Assembly: GCA_028278125.1 (NCBI GenBank)
Contig: JANQEY010000026.1
Location: 1 to 30,007 of the forward strand
DNA: 30,007 nt
Source: a bacterium
GTDB taxonomy: Bacteria > Electryoneota > Electryoneia > Electryoneales > Electryoneaceae
Direction of reading: 5' to 3'
The position numbers were made by a program, and so were the translations under genes. The notes beneath the pieces are model-generated. The model was not told the DNA's origin, did not search any database, and was given only the letters and a program-made list of their open reading frames with translations. Position 1 is the first letter of the stretch. Each line of letters starts with the position of its first letter. This document shows, piece after piece, positions 1 to 6,748 of the stretch.

Positions 1-237
1 TTATATTTGGATTATAATGATTACAGATTTGGAGGAAGCAGATATCAATGCAAAATTGAAAAGATTGATGTATTTAAGAGAGCTTCACTAGCTGTGTGGA
101 GAGGTAAGAGAAATATTTTGGTTGCAGAAATCTTAAATGAAATTTTAGAAAAATTTAATGTGCTAGATGATTATACTCAATATTCCTTAAAATACCTTGA
201 TAACTATTACAGCGGAAAATACTATCACAACATTTAG
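1..237 (+). CDS. 3' end of an unrecognised protein (5' end outside window)
   Basis: The reading frame is open from the first base and ends at TAG 235-237, so this is the last 78 residues or so of a longer protein. A TTG at 7-9 could be read as a start, but no ribosome binding site can be seen because the upstream sequence is missing, so a partial gene is more likely. The peptide is rich in Lys, Asn, Tyr and Ile (for example LNEILEKFNVLDDY) and is very AT-rich, like the next gene and unlike the rest of the window. I do not recognise a family. It lies 53 bp upstream of the DAC-like gene on the same strand and may be co-transcribed with it. Confidence 0.5.
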   Translation, partial: LYLDYNDYRFGGSRYQCKIEKIDVFKRASLAVWRGKRNILVAEILNEILEKFNVLDDYTQYSLKYLDNYYSGKYYHNI

Positions 238-290
238 AATTTATTTATAGACCTAGCAAGCATATAGTATATAAAAGGATAGGGAATAAT

Positions 291-1673
291 ATGTATAAAA
301 TTACTGAAGCATTTTGCGCTTTCAAGGATCTCTTTGGACCAGTCACTAAAGTCGAAGTGCTAGATATCGCGGATAAAGATAATCCACAACACATTCTTGG
401 AGACAAGATATATGATGAGCATAAGAAAAGAAGCAAATTGTCTGATGAAGAAATGGATAACATTTTTGATAGAGCTGGAACAGGTGAACATCCCTGGCAG
501 CTAGATTACATATTACCAAAAGAAATTCTTTCAATAGCGTTTAGTTTTGATCAAGGTGTACTAGTAAAATTAGAACAATTCAGTAATTTTAATAGGATAA
601 TAAACTTTGAATATGATAATCACAAATTTTCGTTTATTATTGTTTCACCTCTTTTAGATTATGATGAAAATATTCAATTATTCAATGCTTTTATACCATT
701 TATAAATAAATATTTAAACAATAAAATCCAATACCCAGTTATTGATTATCTTAAAACGTTCTTTCCTTCATTTATAGAGAATAAAGTTAGCGATGTGCTT
801 GAAATAGTTAAGAAGATTAGTATGCAGAAAATAGAGGGTAAAACCGTTGAGACTGGTCTAATATTTGTTTCAGACTATTATAGTTTTAAACAGGAATACT
901 ATTCTGATTTGTTTATTGATATATGTAATTCAGATAGTATTAAAAATATTAATAATATAAAACAACCATATTTAGAAATTACAAATGGTAAAAGAGGTTT
1001 TGTGGTTGTAGATAATGAGTTTGGTATAAAGGGATTATTTTATCCTGATGATGAACCAATGGGGCTTGACACTATTCTTTCAAGAGGAAGGAAGCAAATG
1101 TCAGAATCTTTATTAGTAACAATTAAAGGAACAGAATTAACTAGAATAGTTTCAAAAAACGAATTATTATTAGAAATACATAATGGTATTTATAGGAAAA
1201 TTGATTATGGACCATTTTACGAAACCATCAAAAAGATAAAGGAAAAACTAAATTTAAAATGCAATGATAAAGAATTAGCGGAAAATATTATCGAAATATC
1301 CTATCTAAAAAAGGGAACTATAATTGTGATTGGTGAAGAAATAGCCGATAATTCAATATCTAAATATAATGATTGTAATATGAAATTATTAGTTAAAAGG
1401 AATAGAAAGACTATTTTTAGAAGTAATTTACTATTACAGCTTTCGAGTACCGATGGGGCAATATTGATGGATGAAGAATTAATAATTTATGGTTATGGAG
1501 CGATATTAAGTTATAATAACTCTGAGCGACAAAATCAAACCAATAAACAGGGAGCAAGAAGTCTTACCGCGAAAATGTATGCAAGAGAACATCCAGGTCA
1601 TTGTTTGATAAAAATATCAGAAGATGGACCGATCGAAGTGTATTACGAGGGAAAATTAGTTATCGGGATATAA
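291..1673 (+). CDS. Divergent diadenylate cyclase (DAC/DisA_N-like) protein with N-terminal putative sensor region
   Basis: A 460-residue soluble protein. The C-terminal ~150 residues resemble the DAC domain, which makes cyclic di-AMP from two ATP. The core strand GTIIVIGEE (342-350) matches the usual G-[AT]-L-I-V-I-E segment. It is followed by a DGA motif (388-390), then GAR-S-L-T-A (421-427) where canonical enzymes have G-T-R-H-R, and a final SEDGPIEVYYEGKL strand pair. D388 and R423 are kept but the H and second R of RHR are replaced, so cyclase activity is uncertain. Residues 1-310 are not a family I can name. Comparative-genomics work has described diverged DAC proteins with N-terminal predicted sensor domains (DACNV, DACNG, DACNH, DACNK), and this architecture fits that general plan. 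The start ATG follows a GGATAGGG ribosome binding site. The gene is strongly AT-rich relative to everything after 1800, suggesting horizontal acquisition. No transmembrane segment is evident. Confidence 0.6.
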   Translation: MYKITEAFCAFKDLFGPVTKVEVLDIADKDNPQHILGDKIYDEHKKRSKLSDEEMDNIFDRAGTGEHPWQLDYILPKEILSIAFSFDQGVLVKLEQFSNFNRIINFEYDNHKFSFIIVSPLLDYDENIQLFNAFIPFINKYLNNKIQYPVIDYLKTFFPSFIENKVSDVLEIVKKISMQKIEGKTVETGLIFVSDYYSFKQEYYSDLFIDICNSDSIKNINNIKQPYLEITNGKRGFVVVDNEFGIKGLFYPDDEPMGLDTILSRGRKQMSESLLVTIKGTELTRIVSKNELLLEIHNGIYRKIDYGPFYETIKKIKEKLNLKCNDKELAENIIEISYLKKGTIIVIGEEIADNSISKYNDCNMKLLVKRNRKTIFRSNLLLQLSSTDGAILMDEELIIYGYGAILSYNNSERQNQTNKQGARSLTAKMYAREHPGHCLIKISEDGPIEVYYEGKLVIGI

Positions 1674-1730
1674 ATAATAGAAATAATGAATTCGTAAAAT
1701 TATAATAATTAGTTTAAACATTTAAATAAG

Positions 1731-1766
1731 AACCATTCCAGTCCTCTTTCCCGGATTGGTTTTTTA
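1731..1766 (+). terminator. Rho-independent terminator after the DAC-like gene
   Basis: AACCATTCC (1731-1739) pairs with GGATTGGTT (1753-1761) with one T-T mismatch, followed by a T run. It closes the AT-rich segment. A TATAAT at 1772-1777 just beyond it could be the -10 box of the next gene, but no clear -35 accompanies it. Confidence 0.7.
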
Positions 1767-1800
1767 TTGTATATAATGGGTCAACAATTTCCGGGTACCT

Positions 1801-3708
1801 ATGACAGACAATCAGAAAACCGGCATTTTCCTTCACCAGTACATGATCATCGCCTGCCTGGTGGTTGTGAAGATACTGATCCATATGCTCACCCCGGAGT
1901 ATGGGATATTCCGTGATGAGTATTTCTACATCGCCATCGCTGACCAGTTGAGCTGGAAAAACCTTGACCTTCCCCCGTTAACACCGTTTGTTTTAAAACC
2001 GTTCCTGGCAATCTTCGGGTACTCGGTCAAGAGCCTGCATTTCGCATCATCGTTTATCGGTTCGATTTCGCTGGTTATTACCTGCCTGCTGGTGAAGGAT
2101 TTCGGCGGTAAAAAATACGCGATATTCTTGACGGGTCTTTTTAACATCTTTTCCGGGTTTATGATCTTCGCGTCGATCTTCACCTATGATTCAATGGATT
2201 TCCTCATCTGGGTGACCGCGTTATATATCCTGGCGAAGATCATGAGGGAGAGCACACCTAAAAAATGGCTGCTGCTGGCGCTGGTTCTAGGGCTTGGATT
2301 TCTCAATAAACTGACCATCCTTTTCCTCGGTTTGACCATCGCGGTGGCATTACTTTTATCTCCACAGCGTGTTATCTTCAAGAAGGGATGCCCCTGGGTA
2401 GCTGCTTTTATCGCGCTGCTGTTTTCGATTCCGTTTATAATCTGGCAGGTGAATAACGACTGGTATTTTATCGATGTTGCCACCAGCTATAGCGGTGGAA
2501 TAGCATTTCGTCCGTCGATCGGCAATTTCCTCTGGCAGCAGTTTTTGCCCAATAATCCGTGGACGGCACCGGCCTGGATAACCGGGCTGGTTCTGCTCCT
2601 ATTCTCGAAAAAATGGTGGGACTACCGTTTCTTTGGATTCGCGTACCTGTTCCTGTTAGTCTTGATGTTTTTTACCGGGGCGAAATTCTATTTTATGATC
2701 CCGCTTTATGTTCCGCTATATGCAGTCGGGGCGATACATTTTGAAAGGTTGATCGAGAATCGGGCCTGGGGTAACCTGAAACGTGGACTTGTCAAAACCA
2801 CAATCCCTGCTTTGTTTTTGGCTCTAACAACACCTCTCTTGCCGTTGCTGATTCCAGTGCTGCCGATAGAGAAACTTGTCAAATACCTGGAAGTGTTTGG
2901 GGTGGATGCCGGGGTACGCACTGAAAACCTGGAGATTGACGAACTCCCGCAATATTTTGCTGACCGTTTCGGCTGGCCGGAGATGGTAGAGGAGGTCGCT
3001 GCGGCTTATGAAACCGTCCGTCCGGGTGAAGGTGAACCAGGTGTCGGAATCCTTACGGATAACTGGGGTGAAGCCAGCGCTGTCCATTATTATAAAGATA
3101 AGTACAACCTTCCTGAACCCATCAGTATGCATGGCTGGTACTATTTCCATACGGCCCGGACTCACGAGTTTGTCGATACTTATGTAGCTCTCGGGATAGC
3201 GCCAGGTGACCTTATGAGTCTCTTCCGTGACGTGCAATTGTACTCTGTTTTTACCCATCCCTATTGTATCCCGCACGAAAACAACTCGCATATCGTAATA
3301 TGCCGTGATCCCGTTTTTGACCTCGAGCAATACTGGCGGATAGCCCACAGGATGGACAGGGATTTCGAAAGGATGTTTAAAAAACAGGGGGTGAATGAGG
3401 CGATCAACTGGTACCGTGAACAGAAAGCCAATAATCCAGACCTGATTCTCTATACAGAACGACAAATGAACGCGCTTGGGTATGAATTTCTCTTCGATGG
3501 CAAGGTGGTCGAAGCGATAGAGATATTCAGGTTTAATGTAGAGGAGTTTCCTCATGCGTGGAATGTATACGACAGCCTTGGTGAAGCGTACATGGAAAAC
3601 GGGCAGTATGACCTGGCTGTTGAGAATTATAACAAGTCCATCGAGCTCAATCAGGATAACCAGAACGGTAGGGATATGCTGGAACGGATTGAGGCGTTGA
3701 GGGAATAG
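1801..3708 (+). CDS. GT-C (PMT/ArnT-like) membrane glycosyltransferase with C-terminal TPR tail
   Basis: A 635-residue integral membrane protein of the dolichyl-phosphate-mannose/ArnT-like superfamily (glycosyltransferase 39/83 type). It would transfer a sugar from a polyprenyl-phosphate donor at the outer face of the inner membrane. The acidic pair in IFRDEYFYIA (D39-E40), after the first membrane helix, is the usual catalytic-loop signature of this superfamily. Some nine or ten hydrophobic helices follow up to about residue 355. Residues 370-510 form a soluble periplasmic-type domain. The last ~115 residues hold at least one clear TPR (WNVYDSLGEAYMENGQYDLAVENYNKSIELNQDN, given here only as the TPR at about 585-620). 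ATG 1801 immediately precedes the conserved N-terminus; its ribosome binding site is weak. It stands alone on its strand. The acceptor cannot be told from sequence. Confidence 0.82.
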   Translation: MTDNQKTGIFLHQYMIIACLVVVKILIHMLTPEYGIFRDEYFYIAIADQLSWKNLDLPPLTPFVLKPFLAIFGYSVKSLHFASSFIGSISLVITCLLVKDFGGKKYAIFLTGLFNIFSGFMIFASIFTYDSMDFLIWVTALYILAKIMRESTPKKWLLLALVLGLGFLNKLTILFLGLTIAVALLLSPQRVIFKKGCPWVAAFIALLFSIPFIIWQVNNDWYFIDVATSYSGGIAFRPSIGNFLWQQFLPNNPWTAPAWITGLVLLLFSKKWWDYRFFGFAYLFLLVLMFFTGAKFYFMIPLYVPLYAVGAIHFERLIENRAWGNLKRGLVKTTIPALFLALTTPLLPLLIPVLPIEKLVKYLEVFGVDAGVRTENLEIDELPQYFADRFGWPEMVEEVAAAYETVRPGEGEPGVGILTDNWGEASAVHYYKDKYNLPEPISMHGWYYFHTARTHEFVDTYVALGIAPGDLMSLFRDVQLYSVFTHPYCIPHENNSHIVICRDPVFDLEQYWRIAHRMDRDFERMFKKQGVNEAINWYREQKANNPDLILYTERQMNALGYEFLFDGKVVEAIEIFRFNVEEFPHAWNVYDSLGEAYMENGQYDLAVENYNKSIELNQDNQNGRDMLERIEALRE

Positions 3709-3724
3709 AGGACAAGTATCTAGT

Positions 3725-3858
3725 GTGTCGTTGCGAATCCCCGAAGGGGTGAACCGGAACGCAGTGTAGCTCGGGGGTGTAGTTTCCCACCAACAATGCA
3801 ATCTCAGAAAAGATTAGATGTGAGATTGCTTCGTCGCTACGCTTCCTCGCAACGACAC
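3725..3858. repeat. Head-to-head pair of dispersed repeat units (large palindrome)
   Basis: The outer arms GTGTCGTTGCGA (3725-3736) and its exact reverse complement (3847-3858) enclose inner arms GCAATCTCA (3798-3806) and its exact reverse complement (3821-3829). Each half therefore has the form GTGTCGTTGCGA - variable centre - GCAATCTC, one unit forward (3725-3806) and one reversed (3821-3858). The same two ends recur at 15454-15499 and, less exactly, at 4193-4221 and 16616-16692. Confidence 0.75.
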
Positions 3859-3869
3859 CTTTACAAATC

Positions 3870-3978
3870 CCGGGATGCGCTGATCCCGGCCTACCATTAT
3901 CCGTCATTGCGGTTGATGGCCCGGCTTGACTATCAAGCCGGGTTTCTTAAAGATGCCGGGTTGGGAGTACCCGGCATC
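3870..3978. repeat. Three consecutive perfect hairpins
   Basis: CCGGGAT (3870-3876) pairs with 3883-3889; CCCGGCTTGA (3920-3929) pairs with 3933-3942 across a 3-nt loop; GATGCCGGGT (3952-3961) pairs with 3969-3978. All stems are exact. The second is followed by GTTTCTT and could terminate rightward transcription from the glycosyltransferase, but the cluster as a whole looks like a tandem run of REP-like palindromes. Confidence 0.65.
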
Positions 3979-4047
3979 CATATATAGACCTCTGAAAACC
4001 TTAACGACGCTGGATTGGTAAGGGTAAACCTCACCGAGCTACACTAT

Positions 4048-4125
4048 GTTCACGGCTGTGCTTCGCACACCGCAAGCTTCGCTTCGGTTCGTTCCGGTTC
4101 CGGTCAAGTCCGGGACGACACCTTT
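4048..4125 (-). repeat. Dispersed repeat copy sharing 31 bp exactly with 16651-16681
   Basis: Bases 4048-4078 are the exact reverse complement of 16651-16681, a 31-bp match. Read on the minus strand the copy begins GGTGTCGTCCCGGAC, which resembles the start of the repeat at 13929. It contains short internal echoes (CGGTTC / CCGGTTCC). Confidence 0.7.
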
Positions 4126-4192
4126 ATGAGCCATGTGGCATCTTGATGAAACCCGACAACCCACCTGCGGTGTGATGTCGGGCCACCCAAAA

Positions 4193-4221
4193 CGTCATTT
4201 CGAGCACAACAAAGCAATCTC
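4193..4221 (+). repeat. Short copy of the CGTCATT-CGAGC...AAGCAATCTC repeat
   Basis: This 29-bp stretch has the same opening (CGTCATTTCGAGC) and closing (AAGCAATCTC) as the longer copy at 16616-16692, with almost no centre. A similar sequence is a common dispersed element in many bacterial genomes. Confidence 0.55.
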
Positions 4222-4224
4222 TTT

Positions 4225-4256
4225 ATTAAGAAACCCGACTTGCGAGTCAAGTCGGG
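4225..4256 (-). terminator. Terminator of the cytochrome operon
   Basis: CCCGACTT (4234-4241) pairs exactly with AAGTCGGG (4249-4256). Read leftward the hairpin is followed by GTTTCTTAATA, a moderate U tract, 15 bp beyond the stop of the minus-strand cytochrome lipoprotein gene. A similar hairpin (4152-4158 / 4176-4182) lies further on and may be a backup. Confidence 0.6.
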
Positions 4257-4270
4257 CCACCAAATAATTA

Positions 4271-4681
4271 TTAATTATCCTCCGCGCCGTCGTCTATCCA
4301 TTCACGGATAACGTTTATATCCTCCTGAGGTAATGGGTCAGATGGTTGTGGCGGCATAATACTGCCTACAGTTCCTTCCATTCGCTGGATCATCAGGCTT
4401 TCGTCAGCGTCCCCATCATCTATCTGGTTACCGTCTGTGATGTTGTCATAAGAGGAGACATTAAATCCCCCAAAACTCTCCGAGGTATGGCATGGGGCGC
4501 AGTTGGCAAGCAGGTAATTGGCGATACCGTTTTCACCGGACCAGGTTGCGACAAGGGTAGGTAAGGGACCGGGTTGCGGATCGGGACCAGTAACCTCATC
4601 ACCAAAATCACTGCAGGAAGTGAATACGAATACCATTACTATCAAAAGAGAAACAGCAAGAATAAATGAACTGGTTTTCAC
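4271..4681 (-). CDS. Mono-heme c-type cytochrome lipoprotein
   Basis: A 136-residue exported lipoprotein: a hydrophobic N-terminus ends in the lipobox FTSC, lipidated at C23. After an acidic/Pro-rich linker comes one heme c site, CAPCH (61-65), and a downstream MPP (M109), the likely sixth heme ligand. The fold resembles the short planctomycete-type/class I cytochrome c domains that shuttle electrons in the periplasm. The start is GTG: its G overlaps the TAG stop of the upstream YceI gene (TAGTG), and the GGAGGTG ribosome binding site lies inside that gene, so translation is probably coupled. It is the last gene of a three-gene minus-strand operon with a YceI protein and a heme-bearing porin-like protein. 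Its partner is unknown. Confidence 0.85.
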   Translation of the reverse strand: MKTSSFILAVSLLIVMVFVFTSCSDFGDEVTGPDPQPGPLPTLVATWSGENGIANYLLANCAPCHTSESFGGFNVSSYDNITDGNQIDDGDADESLMIQRMEGTVGSIMPPQPSDPLPQEDINVIREWIDDGAEDN

Positions 4682-5295
4682 TATTCACCTCCGGTTTGAG
4701 ATTCAGCTTTTGCTGTAAATTTTACCTCGACTGCCTGCCTTTCGTCCAGTTTCATCACCAGGAATTTGGGACGCGGGATTTCGTAATCAGCCAGTAAAAC
4801 ATCAAACTTTGCTGTGACCTGCAGTTCCATTTTCGCCTTGTCCCATCTCGCTGAGATCGACGGTTCAATGGTTTTCGTTACACCGTGTAATGTAAACTCA
4901 CCCTTGATCTTGAATTCAGCAGTTTCACCACTCACCAGCGCACCCTGTTCTATAATTTCACCCAGGACAAATTTGCTGGACGGATACTCATCCGTGTGGA
5001 GATGGTTATCCCGCATGTGCCCATTGCGCATTTTATTATCCGTGTCCAGTGTAGCCATCTGTACCTCGAACATCGCTGTGGCAGATGATAAATCTGCTGG
5101 GTCGAAATTCAGGGTCCCGGAAATCTGGTCGGTTACTCCCTTGATGGTTTCCAACGGCGCTTTTGAGATAAAAGTCACCTTGTTGGGTTTGCCTTGTAAT
5201 ATTTTGCAGGTCAATGGTTCACTAATAGCGGTATTAGCTATCAACAGGATTACCAGGATCGGAACGACGGATAATATTCTATCTGAAATCTTCAT
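4681..5295 (-). CDS. YceI-family periplasmic protein
   Basis: A 204-residue secreted protein with a signal peptide (about 1-25, ending near NTAIS-EP) followed by a YceI-type lipocalin-like barrel. Recognisable segments are the repeated beta pattern starting at NKVTFISKAPLETIKG, the NKMRNGHMRDNHLHTDEYPSSKF block that is diagnostic of YceI proteins, and GEFTLHGVTKTI. Members bind long isoprenoids or quinones. I chose the ATG at 5293-5295 because GGAGG lies five bases upstream; the frame stays open 13 codons further up, into the end of the previous gene, without a ribosome binding site. It begins 10 bp after the porin-like gene and overlaps the cytochrome gene by one base. Between two heme proteins, a role in quinone or lipid-linked redox chemistry at the periplasm is plausible but inferred. 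Confidence 0.88.
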   Translation of the reverse strand: MKISDRILSVVPILVILLIANTAISEPLTCKILQGKPNKVTFISKAPLETIKGVTDQISGTLNFDPADLSSATAMFEVQMATLDTDNKMRNGHMRDNHLHTDEYPSSKFVLGEIIEQGALVSGETAEFKIKGEFTLHGVTKTIEPSISARWDKAKMELQVTAKFDVLLADYEIPRPKFLVMKLDERQAVEVKFTAKAESQTGGE

Positions 5296-5305
5296 AATTC
5301 CTCCA

Positions 5306-6418
5306 TTAAAACCAGACGTGTAATTGGATTTCACCTATTCCATATTCAGTAATCACGTCTGAGATTTCTTCATAGTTCCATTCTATTGCCGGGACAATTT
5401 CCAGGTAACCGGTTAAAAACATCTCTGTTGATAATTTTGCACGGTAGGCGTAACCGGTTGTGTACTCAATGTCTGAGTCAAAGAAATCGTAGTGGCCGTT
5501 GATTCGAATCCCATCACGGATCTCGTATCCAAGGATATGAGATGCTACTAAGGCTGTTCCACCGTTGACCATTACATCAGCTTCACCCAGGTAGGTCAGT
5601 TTTCCGAGGTTGATTCCCCAGAATGCTCCTCCGTATCGCTGCAGTGGTTCAGGGATTCCGATATCAGCGTAGCGGTAACTCCCACCAAGTGTCAGGTTGA
5701 GAGAACCGAAGTTGGTTCTTACTGCAGCCCGTGATGTGATAGCCTTTCCCTCGTTGCTGTCTATAATGTCCGCGCCGCCGTTGGTTATAGCCACAGACCA
5801 TTCCCAGCCAGTGCGATATGTGCCCATTTCAATCCCAGAATCCTCTACCAGGCTTGGTCCTTTCTGGGGGAACTGGCTGAATCCGAGATAATCACGAACG
5901 AAGGCTTTATGATCAGCGAACCGCCATCCAAATGATGGAATAAACCGTCCCATCCGGACTGTTGATGAATGGGGAAGACCCTGGAAAAGGACATATGTTT
6001 CAAATGCCCGTCCGATTCCCTTTTCGAGGAATACGAGTGTTCTGTCGCTGGGTGTAATTGCCAGGTAAAAATCACCTTGCATGGTCAGGAAGCTGTTGTC
6101 TTCGAATTCCTCTTCCATCCATGATCCATGAAACATGGAACGGAAATCGACACCGAACTGGAGAAATTCATTCAGCTGAGGATTTATCTCACCGATTTTT
6201 CCGAAATCCTCGATTTTATTCATGGGGAGTTTACTGTAGCTGTAAAACTGGGCGCCATAAAGGTTTCGTATCCCCGCACCACCGGGATTATGGTGGCATA
6301 GCTGGCAAGCCTGGTTAGCTTCGGCACTGAAACGGGGAATTGCATAGAGGTTCGGATTAGCGATTACTAATAAAGCTAGTAGCAGTAAACATATCCAGGG
6401 GATGGTCTTTTTGATCAT
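5306..6418 (-). CDS. Outer-membrane beta-barrel protein with an N-terminal heme c site
   Basis: A 370-residue exported protein. A signal peptide (about 1-26) is followed at once by CQLCH (38-42) in the context CHHNPGGAGIRNLYG, a single c-heme site at the mouth of the mature protein. The rest is a run of alternating amphipathic strands with many aromatics and Gly, ending in a C-terminal Phe (...IQLHVWF), the usual signature for outer-membrane barrel insertion. Proteins of this layout occur in several uncultured phyla next to cytochromes and look like analogues, not proven homologues, of porin-cytochrome conduits. It is the first gene of the operon with YceI and the cytochrome lipoprotein, and is divergent from the P460-type gene. 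Substrate and electron path are unknown. Confidence 0.78.
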   Translation of the reverse strand: MIKKTIPWICLLLLALLVIANPNLYAIPRFSAEANQACQLCHHNPGGAGIRNLYGAQFYSYSKLPMNKIEDFGKIGEINPQLNEFLQFGVDFRSMFHGSWMEEEFEDNSFLTMQGDFYLAITPSDRTLVFLEKGIGRAFETYVLFQGLPHSSTVRMGRFIPSFGWRFADHKAFVRDYLGFSQFPQKGPSLVEDSGIEMGTYRTGWEWSVAITNGGADIIDSNEGKAITSRAAVRTNFGSLNLTLGGSYRYADIGIPEPLQRYGGAFWGINLGKLTYLGEADVMVNGGTALVASHILGYEIRDGIRINGHYDFFDSDIEYTTGYAYRAKLSTEMFLTGYLEIVPAIEWNYEEISDVITEYGIGEIQLHVWF

Positions 6419-6748
6419 GGTGAGTTTGCTCCTTCTATAGGTTTTATATCACATCAATTGTTTTATGTAAACCAATGGCAGCAAAACGTTTAAAGATCAA
6501 ATAATGGTGGCTTCTGTTATAATCAGTGAGCTTAATATAATCTCAGATATATTAATTTAACGACAGCAGAGTAAAAAACAATATTTTTCTCAAATTTAAT
6601 TGAACTTGTGGATCAACAGGTCTATAATAAATCTCATCAAAGTATTTTCAAAGAATTTAAGATGGAGCCGGTTAAACTAATCATTACAGCTAGGAGGAGA
6701 AGTAGAAGAACAGGGAAAGTTTATGAACCGTTAGTGGAGGAGGAAATT
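6419..6748. promoter_or_regulatory. Divergent intergenic region between the two heme operons
   Basis: This 330-bp AT-rich interval separates two divergently transcribed heme-protein genes and must hold promoters for both. Two TATAAT words (6518-6523 and 6536-6541) face the rightward gene, but neither has a good -35 at 16-18 bp. The frame of the rightward gene is open back to 6608, but that extension lacks a leader or ribosome binding site and is not taken as coding. Confidence 0.35.

Larger units (their letters stand above)
3709..4270. other. Gene-free interval packed with hairpins and dispersed repeats
   Basis: I see no credible gene here. The small open frames are low-complexity translations of repeats. 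The interval holds two inverted copies of a dispersed repeat (3725-3858), four GC-rich hairpins (3870-3889, 3920-3942, 3952-3978, 4152-4182), a further repeat copy (4048-4125), a short copy (4193-4221) and the terminator of the leftward cytochrome operon (4225-4256). It separates genes that point toward each other, so it may also insulate convergent transcription. Confidence 0.8.

Noticed and set aside
2824..3801. A 325-codon open frame on the minus strand
   Set aside because: It is a shadow of the glycosyltransferase gene and resembles no protein family.
3796..3987. A small forward open frame
   Set aside because: It runs through the dispersed repeats and hairpins and has no ribosome binding site.
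3870..4256. CRISPR array
   Set aside because: The hairpins are different sequences at irregular spacing, with no repeated unit plus unique spacers.
6608..6748. N-terminal extension of the P460-type protein
   Set aside because: The lipoprotein leader and the strong ribosome binding site place the start at 6749.
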